This document shows positions 9,137 to 18,579 of a DNA stretch of 64,000 nt, piece by piece. The notes under the pieces were generated by a model. It ran no database searches. It was not told where the DNA came from and saw only the letters and a list, made by a program, of their open reading frames with translations. The DNA is from JBCCMQ01 sp039026235. Lineage in GTDB: Bacteria > Pseudomonadota > Alphaproteobacteria > Rhodobacterales > Rhodobacteraceae. The DNA lies in contig JBCCMQ010000001.1 of assembly GCA_039026235.1 (NCBI GenBank), positions 1 to 64,000 on the forward strand, read 5' to 3'. The translations under genes and the position numbers were made by a program. Every line of letters begins with the position of its first letter. Position 1 is the stretch's first letter.

Positions 9137-9182
9137 TATGCGCAAACCAGTGAATTCCGAGCCCAGGTAGGGGAACAGACCT

Positions 9183-10859
9183 TTGGCGCACAAGACAGAT
9201 ATAGAAATCGCCCGCGAAGCAAAGAAACGCCCGATCCAAGAAATCGGCGCTAAGCTGGGCATTCCCAGTGATCATCTTCTTCCCTACGGTCATGACAAAG
9301 CCAAGATCGGTCAGGACTTCATCAACGGTCTTGCGGATCGCCCGGACGGCAAACTGATCCTGGTAACGGCCATCAATCCGACACCTGCTGGAGAAGGTAA
9401 AACGACGACTACGGTCGGCCTTGGGGACGGGCTGAACCGCATCGGCAAGAACGCGGCAATCTGCATTCGCGAAGCATCGCTCGGACCCAACTTCGGGATG
9501 AAAGGCGGGGCCGCTGGCGGCGGCTATGCGCAGGTCGTGCCGATGGAGGAAATGAACCTTCACTTCACCGGTGACTTCCACGCCATCACCAGCGCCCACA
9601 ATCTTCTGTCGGCCATGATCGACAACCACATCTATTGGGGAAATGCGCTGGAGATTGACACACGCCGGGTCGTGTGGCGGCGTGTGCTAGACATGAACGA
9701 CCGGGCATTGCGCCAGATCACCGCGTCGCTGGGCGGGGTTGCCAACGGCTTCCCGCGCGAGGCCGGTTTTGACATTACCGTTGCCTCCGAGGTGATGGCG
9801 ATCCTCTGCCTCGCCAGCGATCTGGATGATCTGCAGAAGCGGCTGGGTGATATGATCGTTGCCTACAGGCGCGACCGCTCGCCGGTCTACTGCCGAGATA
9901 TCAAGGCCGACGGCGCCATGACCGTGTTGCTGAAAGACGCCATGCAGCCAAATCTGGTGCAGACACTCGAAAACAACCCGGCCTTCGTGCACGGCGGCCC
10001 GTTTGCCAACATCGCGCATGGCTGCAATTCGGTGATCGCCACGAAAACCGCCCTAAAGCTGGCCGATTTCGTGGTGACCGAGGCCGGTTTCGGCGCCGAT
10101 CTGGGTGCCGAGAAATTCATGAACATCAAATGCCGCAAGGCCGGTTTGTCGCCTGACTGCGTGGTCGTGGTTGCCACCTGCCGCGCCATGAAAATGAACG
10201 GCGGGGTCACGAAGGACCAACTCGGTCAAGAAAACGTGGCGGCGGTGCAGGCGGGGTGCGCGAACCTGGGCCGGCATATCGCCAATGTGAAATCCTTTGG
10301 CGTGCCTGTCGTCGTTGCCATTAACCACTTTGTCACGGACACCGACGCTGAGGTCGCGGCGGCGAAAGCCTACGTCGCTGGTGAGGGCGCGGAAGCGATT
10401 TTGTGCAAGCACTGGGCACTGGGCTCTGAAGGTACAGCAGACCTTGCGGCCCGCGTGGCCGAGATCGCCGAAAGCGGGCAGAGCCAGTTCGCCCCAATCT
10501 ACCCCGATGACATGGGGCTCTTTCAAAAAATCGAAACCATTGCCAAACGGATTTATCGCGCCGATGAAGTGATCGCCGACAAGAAGATCCGCGACCAGCT
10601 TAAGCAGTGGGAAGACCAAGGGTACGGTGCGCTTCCGGTGTGTATGGCCAAGACACAGTATTCGTTTTCGTCAGATCCCGCGTTGCGCGGGGCGCCCACG
10701 GGCTTCAGCGTGCCAATTCGCGAGGTGCGCCTGTCCGCTGGTGCCGGGTTCGTGGTTGCCATCTGCGGTGAGATTATGACCATGCCGGGTCTGCCACGTG
10801 TGCCTTCGGCCGAAGCGATCACGCTGAACGCCGCCGGGCAGATCGAAGGTCTGTTCTAG
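9183..10859 (+). CDS. fhs: Formate--tetrahydrofolate ligase
   Basis: Makes 10-formyl-tetrahydrofolate from formate, tetrahydrofolate and ATP. The 558-residue length and the signatures match the family: the ATP-binding loop TPAGEGKTTTTVGLGDGL (about residues 62-79), REASLGPNFGMKGGAAGGGY, and the C-terminal GEIMTMPGLPRVPSAE. The start is TTG at 9183 behind AGGTAGGGG. With folD just downstream it forms a one-carbon module able to feed formate-derived carbon into serine and purine synthesis or to run in the oxidative direction, a common pair in marine Rhodobacterales. Confidence 0.97.
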   Translation: MAHKTDIEIAREAKKRPIQEIGAKLGIPSDHLLPYGHDKAKIGQDFINGLADRPDGKLILVTAINPTPAGEGKTTTTVGLGDGLNRIGKNAAICIREASLGPNFGMKGGAAGGGYAQVVPMEEMNLHFTGDFHAITSAHNLLSAMIDNHIYWGNALEIDTRRVVWRRVLDMNDRALRQITASLGGVANGFPREAGFDITVASEVMAILCLASDLDDLQKRLGDMIVAYRRDRSPVYCRDIKADGAMTVLLKDAMQPNLVQTLENNPAFVHGGPFANIAHGCNSVIATKTALKLADFVVTEAGFGADLGAEKFMNIKCRKAGLSPDCVVVVATCRAMKMNGGVTKDQLGQENVAAVQAGCANLGRHIANVKSFGVPVVVAINHFVTDTDAEVAAAKAYVAGEGAEAILCKHWALGSEGTADLAARVAEIAESGQSQFAPIYPDDMGLFQKIETIAKRIYRADEVIADKKIRDQLKQWEDQGYGALPVCMAKTQYSFSSDPALRGAPTGFSVPIREVRLSAGAGFVVAICGEIMTMPGLPRVPSAEAITLNAAGQIEGLF

Positions 10860-10902
10860 CAAGCGCAGCCCGCGCGTGGCGCAGTTGAAGAAGAGGGGCG
10901 CT

Positions 10903-11796
10903 ATGGGCGCAGAAATCATTGACGGCAAGGCCTTTGCGGCGCAGGTGCGCGCACGTGTTGCTGATCACGTAACGAAGCTCAAAGAAAACAATGGATTGAC
11001 CCCGGGTCTGGCTGTCATCCTGGTTGGCGAAGATCCGGCCAGCCAGGTCTATGTGCGCAACAAAGGCAAGCAGACCGCAGAAGTCGGCATGAACTCAATC
11101 GAGCATCGGTTGAATGCCGACACGCCCGAAGGCGAGCTTCTGGCACTGATCGCGGACTTGAATGACGATCCGGCGGTGCACGGCATCCTTTGCCAGTTGC
11201 CGGTACCGGACCACATTGACAGCGACAATGTGCTGAATGCCATCAGCCCGGCCAAGGACGTGGACGGGTTTCACATCTCGAATGTAGGGCTTTTGGGAAC
11301 TGGCCAGAAGGCGATGGTGCCCTGCACGCCCTTGGGTTGCCTGATGATGCTGCGGGATTTCCATGGATCGCTGTCAGGCATGGATGCGGTCGTGGTGGGC
11401 CGGTCCAATATCGTGGGAAAACCCATGGCCCAGCTTCTTCTAGGCGATAGTTGCACGGTCACGATTGCGCACAGCCGCACCAAGGATCTTGCGGCTGTTG
11501 TCAGGCGTGCCGACATCGTTGTGGCCGCTGTTGGGCGACCCCAGATGGTGCGGGGTGACTGGATCAAATCGGGTGCGACGGTCATCGACGTGGGCATCAA
11601 CCGCGTGGACAAGCCTGACGGTGGAACGCGTCTGGTCGGAGACATCGAATTTGATGCCGTGGCCCAGGTTGCCGGTGCTGTCACACCGGTACCGGGCGGT
11701 GTCGGGCCGATGACTATCGCCTGCCTTCTGGCCAATACGCTTACCGCCTGTTGCCGGGCCAACGGACTGCCGGAACCGGAAGGTCTTACGCCCTAG
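10903..11796 (+). CDS. folD: FolD, methylene-THF dehydrogenase/cyclohydrolase
   Basis: Bifunctional enzyme interconverting 5,10-methylene-THF and 10-formyl-THF with NADP. The 297-residue protein shows the catalytic YVRNKGK motif (Tyr-x3-Lys), QLPVPDH, VPCTPLGC, the dinucleotide-binding GRSNIVGKPMA and the signature PVPGGVGPMT. The ATG at 10903 follows AAGAGGGG; an in-frame GTG at 10876 is less likely. It lies 43 bases after fhs. Its stop codon overlaps the stop of the convergent thioesterase gene. Confidence 0.97.
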   Translation: MGAEIIDGKAFAAQVRARVADHVTKLKENNGLTPGLAVILVGEDPASQVYVRNKGKQTAEVGMNSIEHRLNADTPEGELLALIADLNDDPAVHGILCQLPVPDHIDSDNVLNAISPAKDVDGFHISNVGLLGTGQKAMVPCTPLGCLMMLRDFHGSLSGMDAVVVGRSNIVGKPMAQLLLGDSCTVTIAHSRTKDLAAVVRRADIVVAAVGRPQMVRGDWIKSGATVIDVGINRVDKPDGGTRLVGDIEFDAVAQVAGAVTPVPGGVGPMTIACLLANTLTACCRANGLPEPEGLTP

Positions 11797-12227
11797 GCTG
11801 CCACCGGAATCATGGTGCCTTGCAGCGCCGCGATTTGTTTTTCACCCGAAGACGTCGCGGCAAAAACGGCGCTTTGGACCACGATCAACCGCTGCCCGGG
11901 CTTCGGCACCTGCCCGCGCGCGATCAGCCGGTCGCCCGCTGCTGGCGCCAGAAGGTTGATCTTCATCTCGGCTGTCAGGACCTCAAAGTCGGGCGCGAGA
12001 AGCGTCAATGCGGCATAACCCGCCGCACTGTCCCCGATTGCGAAAGTGAGGGCCGCGTGGCCATATCCCTGCTGCTGAAGACTACCTGGAAGAATGGGCG
12101 CTGCGATCTCGACATAGCCCGGATCCACCCGCTGAAGCGATGCGCCAAGGGTCTTCATCATCGATTGTCGGTCGAAACTTGCCCGGATCAGAGGCGCCGG
12201 GTCGGACGTGCGCGTTTTGAATTCCAT
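11793..12227 (-). CDS. PaaI-family hotdog thioesterase
   Basis: A 144-residue single-domain hotdog protein of the PaaI/YdiI type, which hydrolyses acyl-CoA thioesters. Recognisable parts are GYGHAALTFAIGDSAAGYAALTL, where the helix and catalytic region lie, and the strand EMKINLLAPAAGDRLIARG. The substrate is unknown. It is the last gene of a minus-strand run with the helicase and pdeM, 32 bases downstream of pdeM. It converges on folD with a 4-bp overlap of the stop codons. Confidence 0.8.
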   Translation of the reverse strand: MEFKTRTSDPAPLIRASFDRQSMMKTLGASLQRVDPGYVEIAAPILPGSLQQQGYGHAALTFAIGDSAAGYAALTLLAPDFEVLTAEMKINLLAPAAGDRLIARGQVPKPGQRLIVVQSAVFAATSSGEKQIAALQGTMIPVAA

Positions 12228-12259
12228 GGTTTCAGATTGCGATAAGCGACGCAGCTTGG

Positions 12260-12922
12260 CTACCGCGGCATCGGAATTCGGAACAGGCGCGGGCCGGTCA
12301 ATATCGCCTCGGCTTTGGGGCCCATCAGGGCGTCAAGCACCGGAGCACTGCTGCAAAGACCGCCGGTGTAGGTTCCATAGGCCGGCATAATCAGGCGATC
12401 GGCATTCAAAAGGAAACAGGATCTGCTGACCAGACGTCCGCGCGTGGGAAGGCGGGCTTTGGGATGGAAATGGCCGGAAATCTCTCCGGATGCAGCGGCT
12501 TCGGCGATATGGCGAAAGCACAGCTCATCGATCTTCAGATCTGTGCGGTAGCTGCCCCCCAGCCCAAGATTGCCTGGATCGTGGTTGCCTTCGACCCAAC
12601 TCCAACGGCGGCCCGCCTGGAGACGCGTCAGCCAAAGCGCTGTCTGGTCGTCGATCGTCTCGGCGCCTGTGGGGTCGTCAAAACTGTCACCCAGACAGAT
12701 AACATGGGCGGGATCGTGGGCCCTGATATCGCCATCGAGCCGGGCCAGCGTGTCCTGCGTCTCATAGGGCGGCAGAAGCGTGCCGGACTGGCGCACGATC
12801 CGGTTCGATTTCCCCAGATGCAGGTCCGCCACGATAAGCGTTTTGGTGCGCGCCCACCAAAGCGCTCCCGTCCCGAGGGCAAGGAGTTTCTCCTGATGAA
12901 AATCAAAGACCAGCCCGTTCAT
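12260..12922 (-). CDS. pdeM: PdeM, ligase-associated metallophosphoesterase
   Basis: Calcineurin-like phosphoesterase of 220 residues of the type found with ATP-dependent ligase and helicase in bacterial DNA-damage clusters. All metal-binding motifs are visible: ADLHLGK, GDSFDD, GNHD and GHFHPK. It follows the helicase gene by 49 bases on the same strand, which supports the ligase-associated assignment. The reaction is presumed to be nuclease or phosphodiesterase cleavage of damaged DNA ends; this is inferred from family and context. Confidence 0.85.
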   Translation of the reverse strand: MNGLVFDFHQEKLLALGTGALWWARTKTLIVADLHLGKSNRIVRQSGTLLPPYETQDTLARLDGDIRAHDPAHVICLGDSFDDPTGAETIDDQTALWLTRLQAGRRWSWVEGNHDPGNLGLGGSYRTDLKIDELCFRHIAEAAASGEISGHFHPKARLPTRGRLVSRSCFLLNADRLIMPAYGTYTGGLCSSAPVLDALMGPKAEAILTGPRLFRIPMPR

Positions 12923-12971
12923 GGTATGTTCTTAGATACTTTCCGCCGGTCTTCGCAAGCACCCAATGTTC

Positions 12972-15416
12972 CTAGTAGGGGACGCGCCACTTGTTTCTTG
13001 TGGGTGCATCGATCTGGCCCAGGCCCGAGGCCGACAACAGGCGGGCAACCTCTTCCTCCAGCAGCCGTTCCTCGGCTTTGCCTTTGACCGGAACGCGACC
13101 CGGCTCAAGAAAAAGCGGTGCCGCCAGGGGTGAAACGCTGTTGAGCCTTACGTGATCTATGCGACCCTTGGTGCGGGCGAGCATTTCCTCAATGCGCCCG
13201 AAATCGACCAGTCCGCGCAGCGCTTCTTCGCGGGTGATGCGCAACAGGATGTGATCTGGGTCGTACTTCAGAAGCGTGTCGTACAGGATGTCGCTTGAAA
13301 ATGTCGCCTGACGGCCCGTCTTGCGCGTCCCGGCGGTCTGGCGGTCGATCAGCCCGGCGATGGTGGCGCAGGCGCGAAAGGTGCGCTTCATCACAGTATT
13401 GCCCGCAAGCCAGCGGTCAAAACCCTGGCGCAAGGCATCCGGGTCAACCAGTGGTGCGGGATCTTCCACATGCTGCAAGCCCCAGATCAGTACGGCGTAG
13501 TCGGTCGACACAAAGCCCAGCGGGTCGAGTGACAGTTCTTCCATGCGGGCCGTCAGCAACAGGCCCAGCGTCTGCATCGCATTGCGCCCGGCAAAGCCGT
13601 AGATGCAGGTGTGCGGGCGTCCATCGTATTGGAAGCTCTCAACCAGCAGCCGGTCGCGCCGGGGCAGGCGGCTGACGTCCCGTTGAAGGGTCAGCCATTC
13701 GGCCGTGTGGCCAGGAAGCTCGGGCCAGGTGTCTTGCCGGAACATCTTAAGGATGCGGTCGGACAGTTGGGTCGAGGTGGCAAACTTGGTGCCCATGAAC
13801 GTGGCGATCTTGGGCTTGTCCGTCGCCCGCCGGGTGACTTCCACCGTCATCTCGCGCAGCCCTTCAAAGCGCACGATCTGTCCACCGATCAGAAAGGTGT
13901 CGCCAGGGGTCAGGGTGGCCGCAAAGCCTTCTTCGATCTCTCCAAGCGGGCGGCCAGCGCGGCCTCTCAGGCGTACCTTGAGGGTGTCGGTATCCTGTAT
14001 TGTGCCAATGTTCATGCGGATTTGCCGGGCCGCGCGCGGATCCCGCAGGTGCCACTTTCCATCCTGGCCCTGCCGTAGCCGCTGCCAGCGGTCATAGGCC
14101 CGAAGCGCGTATCCTCCGGTGGCGACGAAATCGAGGCAGGCTTCAAAATCTTCGCGCTTTAGGGCGCGGTAGGCCCCGGCCCGGATAATCTGAGCATAAA
14201 GCTGATCGGAATCGAATGGACCGGCGGCCGCCGCAATCAGGATGTGTTGACACAGCACATCGCGGGGTCCGGCACCACGGGGTTCTCCGTCAAGTGCGTC
14301 GGCACGGGCGGCGGCCAGCGCGGCTACGCATTCCACGACCTCAAACCGATTGGCCGGCACTAAAAGGGCCTTAGATGGCGCATTATAGCGATGGTTGGCG
14401 CGGCCGATCCTTTGGATCAGCCGTTTGACGTTTTTTGGGGCGCCGACCTGAATGACAAGATCCACATCGCCCCAGTCGATGCCCAAATCAAGGCTGCCGG
14501 TACAGACGATGGCGCGTAAGGCGCCGCTGACCATGGCGGCTTCGACCCGTTCGCGTTGTTCGCGCGCTAGGCTTCCGTGATGAATGCCGATGGGCAGGCT
14601 TTCATCATTTGCCAGCCAGAGGTGATGAAAGAAAATCTCGGCCTGGGCACGGGTATTGTGGAAGATAAGCGTCGTTTTGTGCTGCTTCACCTGGTCCAGA
14701 ATGGCTGCGATTGCATATCTTCCGCCACCACCGCTCCAGGGAGGGCGTTCGCCGGTCTCTAGCATCGCGATGTCAGGCGCAGGCCCCGGGTCGGCCTCGA
14801 GAATCTCACAGGGATCGGGATGGCGCGCGAGCAGCGCCGCAATGCCGGGCGGGTCCTCTACCGTTGCTGACAGGCCCACACGCTTGAGGCCCGGACAGAT
14901 CCCTTCCAGTTGCGCCAGCGCCAGCATCAGTTGATCGCCGCGTTTGGAATCCGCCAGCGCATGAATTTCATCCACGACCACGCGTTCAAGACCGCTGAAC
15001 ATTCTGGGGGCGTCTTCATAGGACACAAGCAGCGCAAGGCTTTCCGGTGTGGTCAAAAGAATATGGGGCGGGTCTGCGCGCTGCCGTTTCCTTTGCGTAG
15101 CAGATGTGTCCCCGGTCCGATCCTCGATTCGGATTGGAAGGCCGGCTTCCTCGACAGGGATGCGGAGGTTGCGCTTGATATCGGCCGCCAGCGCCTTCAG
15201 CGGCGAGATGTAAAGGGTGTGGAGACCGGTCCGCGGTGTATCTGCCAGCTCTGCCAGCGTTGGCAGAAAGCCCGCCATGGTCTTACCGCCGCCCGTGGGC
15301 GCAATCAGCAAAACCGCTGGCGCGCCCGCACGTTCAAGCATGGCCGTCTGATGGGGGTGAAGTCGCCACCCCCGCCTGTCGAACCATTCCTGAAGCGCTG
15401 CCGGCAAATCACCCAT
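12972..15416 (-). CDS. Ligase-associated DEXH-box DNA helicase (Lhr-type)
   Basis: Superfamily 2 helicase of 814 residues. The N-terminal RecA domain carries Walker A APTGGGKT (about residues 39-46) and the DEIH box (VVVDEIHALAD). The second RecA domain has CTGSLDLGIDWGDVDLVIQ and QRIGRANHR. The C-terminal half resembles the Lhr-core winged-helix and beta regions. The length, clearly shorter than Lhr, and the following pdeM match the bacterial ligase-associated DNA damage response helicase. No ATP-dependent ligase or MBL exonuclease gene is present nearby. Confidence 0.88.
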   Translation of the reverse strand: MGDLPAALQEWFDRRGWRLHPHQTAMLERAGAPAVLLIAPTGGGKTMAGFLPTLAELADTPRTGLHTLYISPLKALAADIKRNLRIPVEEAGLPIRIEDRTGDTSATQRKRQRADPPHILLTTPESLALLVSYEDAPRMFSGLERVVVDEIHALADSKRGDQLMLALAQLEGICPGLKRVGLSATVEDPPGIAALLARHPDPCEILEADPGPAPDIAMLETGERPPWSGGGGRYAIAAILDQVKQHKTTLIFHNTRAQAEIFFHHLWLANDESLPIGIHHGSLAREQRERVEAAMVSGALRAIVCTGSLDLGIDWGDVDLVIQVGAPKNVKRLIQRIGRANHRYNAPSKALLVPANRFEVVECVAALAAARADALDGEPRGAGPRDVLCQHILIAAAAGPFDSDQLYAQIIRAGAYRALKREDFEACLDFVATGGYALRAYDRWQRLRQGQDGKWHLRDPRAARQIRMNIGTIQDTDTLKVRLRGRAGRPLGEIEEGFAATLTPGDTFLIGGQIVRFEGLREMTVEVTRRATDKPKIATFMGTKFATSTQLSDRILKMFRQDTWPELPGHTAEWLTLQRDVSRLPRRDRLLVESFQYDGRPHTCIYGFAGRNAMQTLGLLLTARMEELSLDPLGFVSTDYAVLIWGLQHVEDPAPLVDPDALRQGFDRWLAGNTVMKRTFRACATIAGLIDRQTAGTRKTGRQATFSSDILYDTLLKYDPDHILLRITREEALRGLVDFGRIEEMLARTKGRIDHVRLNSVSPLAAPLFLEPGRVPVKGKAEERLLEEEVARLLSASGLGQIDAPTRNKWRVPY

Positions 15417-15493
15417 ACAGGTCAGGTTAGCTGGTTCGATCCCTTATGCCAGTGGGTATCCCACAGGATGTCCGGCACATACCTGCGAAGCGA

Positions 15494-16804
15494 CTAGTGA
15501 ATGATCTTTTCGTCCCGAACAAACATGTTCGCCCAGGCGCGATCGATCAACTCAGGCGTCATCTGATAGGGTATCCCCTCAAACTCGCAGATGGCGATCA
15601 TCTGGTCGATCAGGAACACTGGCTGATAGTTCGCATAGATGTTCTCGATCGTCGGATATTTGGTCTGAAGCAGGTGCACCAGCGCCGTTTCGTCCAGGGG
15701 CATCTTCTTCTTGCGGGCCACAAGGGCGAAGATCTTCAGGTAATCGTCCTGATGCGGTCCGTCGATTTTGATCTTAAAGAAGATCCGGCGCAGCGCGGCT
15801 TTGTCGAAGATGTCGTTCGGATGGAAGTTGGTCGAGAAGATGACCAGCGTGTCAAACGGCACTTCGAATTTCTCGCCCGACTGCAGGGCCAAGATGTCCT
15901 TTCCTTCTTCGAGGGGAACAATCCAACGGTTGATAAGCGCCTGGGGCGGTTCTTCCTGTCGTCCAAGGTCGTCTACGATGAAGACGCCACCGGACGACTT
16001 CATCTGCAGGGGTGCCTGATAGGTACGCGAGGTGGGGTTGTAGACCAGATCGAGCATTTGCAGCGTCAGCTCACCACCCGTGATCACGGTCGGACGCTCG
16101 CAAAGCACATAGCGTACGTCATAACGCCCGGATGTGCGCCGCAAGGAATTCGGATCGTCTTCCTGTTCTTCGACGATATTGTGCACGATGGGGTCGTAGA
16201 CGGTGATCACCTGGCCCGAATACTCAATGGCACGGGGCACAAAGATGTTGTCGCCCAGCGCATCGCGAATCCCGTTTGAGATCGAGGACTTGCCGTTGCC
16301 CGGAGGTCCGTACATCAGGATCGACCGGCCTGATCCAACTGCGGGGCCGAGATGGTCCAGCAACTCGTCAGGCAGGATCAGGTGACCCATGGCACCGGTC
16401 AACTGGTCGCGCGTGATCTGAATGTTGCGGATGGACTGGCGGCGCACCTGATCTTCAAAATCGGCCAGCGGCACCGGCATGGCGCCGTAATATTCCGACT
16501 GTGAAAGCGCGTCGAGCGCCCGGGCCTTGCCGGCATCAGCAAGCTGAAATCCCATCTCAGAACCCGAGTTGGCGTGGAGTGTACCGGTCGCCTCGACCAG
16601 TTTCTGGGTTCGCGCCAGATCGATAAGTTCCTGGGTGACCGGAATCGGCAGGCACAAGGCACGGGACAGGTCGCTGACGTACTCCAGGTTCATCCGGAAC
16701 ATCGTCTTAAGCAGAATGTCACGCATCATGACCGTGGGGATGCCCACATCCTCCAATCGCTTGCACGGTGGAGGTGCCAAAACGTTGGTGGTTTGCATGT
16801 TCAT
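15494..16804 (-). CDS. Uncharacterised AAA ATPase
   Basis: A 436-residue protein with one AAA-type ATPase domain: Walker A MYGPPGNGKSS, Walker B VFIVDDLGRQ, sensor-like VIFSTNFHPNDIFD and an arginine-rich ALRRIFFKIKIDGP. An N-terminal region of about 130 residues looks like a winged-helix or adaptor domain. I recognise it as a conserved alphaproteobacterial ATPase of unknown role, not MoxR or a typical Clp. ATG at 16804 is chosen; ATG at 16798 and GTG at 16870 are alternatives. The GTG start would add a cysteine-rich N-terminus. It is divergent from the membrane protein gene and lies near the end of the tad locus, but no functional link is proven. Confidence 0.7.
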   Translation of the reverse strand: MNMQTTNVLAPPPCKRLEDVGIPTVMMRDILLKTMFRMNLEYVSDLSRALCLPIPVTQELIDLARTQKLVEATGTLHANSGSEMGFQLADAGKARALDALSQSEYYGAMPVPLADFEDQVRRQSIRNIQITRDQLTGAMGHLILPDELLDHLGPAVGSGRSILMYGPPGNGKSSISNGIRDALGDNIFVPRAIEYSGQVITVYDPIVHNIVEEQEDDPNSLRRTSGRYDVRYVLCERPTVITGGELTLQMLDLVYNPTSRTYQAPLQMKSSGGVFIVDDLGRQEEPPQALINRWIVPLEEGKDILALQSGEKFEVPFDTLVIFSTNFHPNDIFDKAALRRIFFKIKIDGPHQDDYLKIFALVARKKKMPLDETALVHLLQTKYPTIENIYANYQPVFLIDQMIAICEFEGIPYQMTPELIDRAWANMFVRDEKIIH

Positions 16805-16943
16805 TTCAGGTCTACCCCATCTCTGGTCGCACGTGGCCGCGTATCCGCATTTGCCGCAAAAGTTACACACCCCATCGAACGGGGCTTATCTCGGAAACAA
16901 TCGCCGAATAATGTGGCCAAAAAATTGCCAAAGCGGGGCAGAT

Positions 16944-18572
16944 ATGAAGCGTTCTCATCCTTTGGTTCCGGCGGCTGTGCTTGCAGCGGTTTGGGCCCTG
17001 CTGGCGGTTGCCGGGCTTGCCCGTCAAGGCGTATTTCTGGCCAAGCATGAGGGGGACGCCGTCCATCTCATGGACATTCTTTTACGGATGGGGGCAGGGC
17101 AGCGCCCGCATCTCGATTTTTTGACACCCATCGGGGATCTGGCGTTCTGGCCCATCGTATGGCTGATGAATGCGGGCATTCAGGCGGGACATGCCTTTGT
17201 GCTGGCGCAGGTGGTCATCGGTTTTCTTCTGGGCCTCGCGGCCTGGTGGGTGGGCGTCCGCAGGCTTGCGCCGCCCCTTGCCATCGCATTCGGCGTCATC
17301 GTTCTGGTACTTTGCATGGCTTTCGTGCACGGCGAAGCCGAACCGACGCTGTCGGTTTCCATGCACTACAATCGCTGGGCCTGGGCCGTGACATTCATTG
17401 TTATCGCCTTGGCCATGCTGCCGCCACCCTCGGCGCGCGGCGAGATCGCTGATGGCGTTCTGATCGGGACCGGGGCTTTTGCGCTGATCCTACTGAAAAT
17501 GACCTATGCTGCGGCTCTTGCGCCCGGGGTGCTCATCGTATTGATTGCCCGCCGCGCCTGGAAAACGCTTACCTTCGCCACAGTGGCATTCGGTCTTCTC
17601 GCGGTGGCCGTCACGCTTTTCTGGGGCTTCGCATTCTGGCCCGCTTACTTGCGAGACCTTCTGATCGTCGCTACATCAGACATCCGCTCAAGCCCCGGCT
17701 TGCCCCTGCGCCAGGTCATTGCCGATCCGGCCTATATGGGCGGCAGTCTTGCAGCACTGGCCGGAATAATCCTTCTGCGTCAGTCCGGCGAAAAGCTGGG
17801 CGGCCTGGCTATGCTTCTTTTCTTTCCGGGCTTTATCTACATCACATTCCAGAACTTCGGAAACGATCCGCAGTGGCTTTATGTCCTGCCGATCCTGCTC
17901 TTGGCGCTGCGGCCGTCGGACCAGACCTTCAACGCGGTTGGCTGGAACCTGCGCCGCGCCCTGGGTTTGGTGGCTGTGTTTTTGGCTGCACTGGCCGCAC
18001 CTTCGTTTCTGAACCTTGCCTATAGCCCATTCCGCCATCTTGCGGTTCCGTCCGACGAATACGGCCCGGTTCTGTTCGACGCCGCGCGCCACGATGATGT
18101 GCGGGTGCCCCTTATGCGCGGTCTGATTGCCGCGCATGTCGTTGATGAGACTGGCCCCGGTCGACCATACGAAGCCTATGCGGCAGAGTTTGACGACCGC
18201 GAACCGGACCCGGGGCTTGACGGAATGCCGATGCCCAGATGTGCATTGCAGCCCGGGATGGTTGCATACTTCGATGCGGTTGCGTCGGATCTGGAAACGA
18301 ACGGAAACGCAGGTGCGCGGATTTTCGCGACCGACGTGCTGACCGGTTTCTGGATGTACGGAGACTTTCCGCCTCTTCCGGGAGGCGCTCCGTGGTCCTA
18401 TGGCAGCCTTGCCGGTCTCGGTGCGGCCGATGTCGTCTTGGTTCCGAACTGTCCTGTTCATCGGCCCACAAGACGCCAACTGGTTGAAAAGATTTCGAAC
18501 TTGGATGGCTGGCGATTTGAGATGATCTCGGAAAGGCCGCTTTATTCACTCTACAGCGTGATACGACCTTAG
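16944..18572 (+). CDS. Polytopic membrane protein of unknown function
   Basis: A 542-residue protein with about ten hydrophobic segments, the first at about residues 8-28, in the style of membrane glycosyltransferases of the GT-C fold. A long soluble C-terminal part (about residues 375-542) follows. No catalytic signature can be assigned safely; a lipid-linked sugar transferase role is only an inference from topology. The start ATG at 16944 has AAGCGGGGC upstream. It ends 7 bases from the convergent prepilin peptidase gene. Confidence 0.6.
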   Translation: MKRSHPLVPAAVLAAVWALLAVAGLARQGVFLAKHEGDAVHLMDILLRMGAGQRPHLDFLTPIGDLAFWPIVWLMNAGIQAGHAFVLAQVVIGFLLGLAAWWVGVRRLAPPLAIAFGVIVLVLCMAFVHGEAEPTLSVSMHYNRWAWAVTFIVIALAMLPPPSARGEIADGVLIGTGAFALILLKMTYAAALAPGVLIVLIARRAWKTLTFATVAFGLLAVAVTLFWGFAFWPAYLRDLLIVATSDIRSSPGLPLRQVIADPAYMGGSLAALAGIILLRQSGEKLGGLAMLLFFPGFIYITFQNFGNDPQWLYVLPILLLALRPSDQTFNAVGWNLRRALGLVAVFLAALAAPSFLNLAYSPFRHLAVPSDEYGPVLFDAARHDDVRVPLMRGLIAAHVVDETGPGRPYEAYAAEFDDREPDPGLDGMPMPRCALQPGMVAYFDAVASDLETNGNAGARIFATDVLTGFWMYGDFPPLPGGAPWSYGSLAGLGAADVVLVPNCPVHRPTRRQLVEKISNLDGWRFEMISERPLYSLYSVIRP

Positions 18573-18579
18573 AGACCGG

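Noticed and set aside
9055..9182. Known riboswitch ahead of fhs
   Set aside because: Only one simple stem-loop is visible; no conserved SAM, THF or ZTP riboswitch core could be recognised.
15425..15450. tRNA-like T-arm sequence (GGTTCGATCCC)
   Set aside because: The flanking bases do not form the 5-bp T stem, and no anticodon or acceptor arm can be drawn around it.
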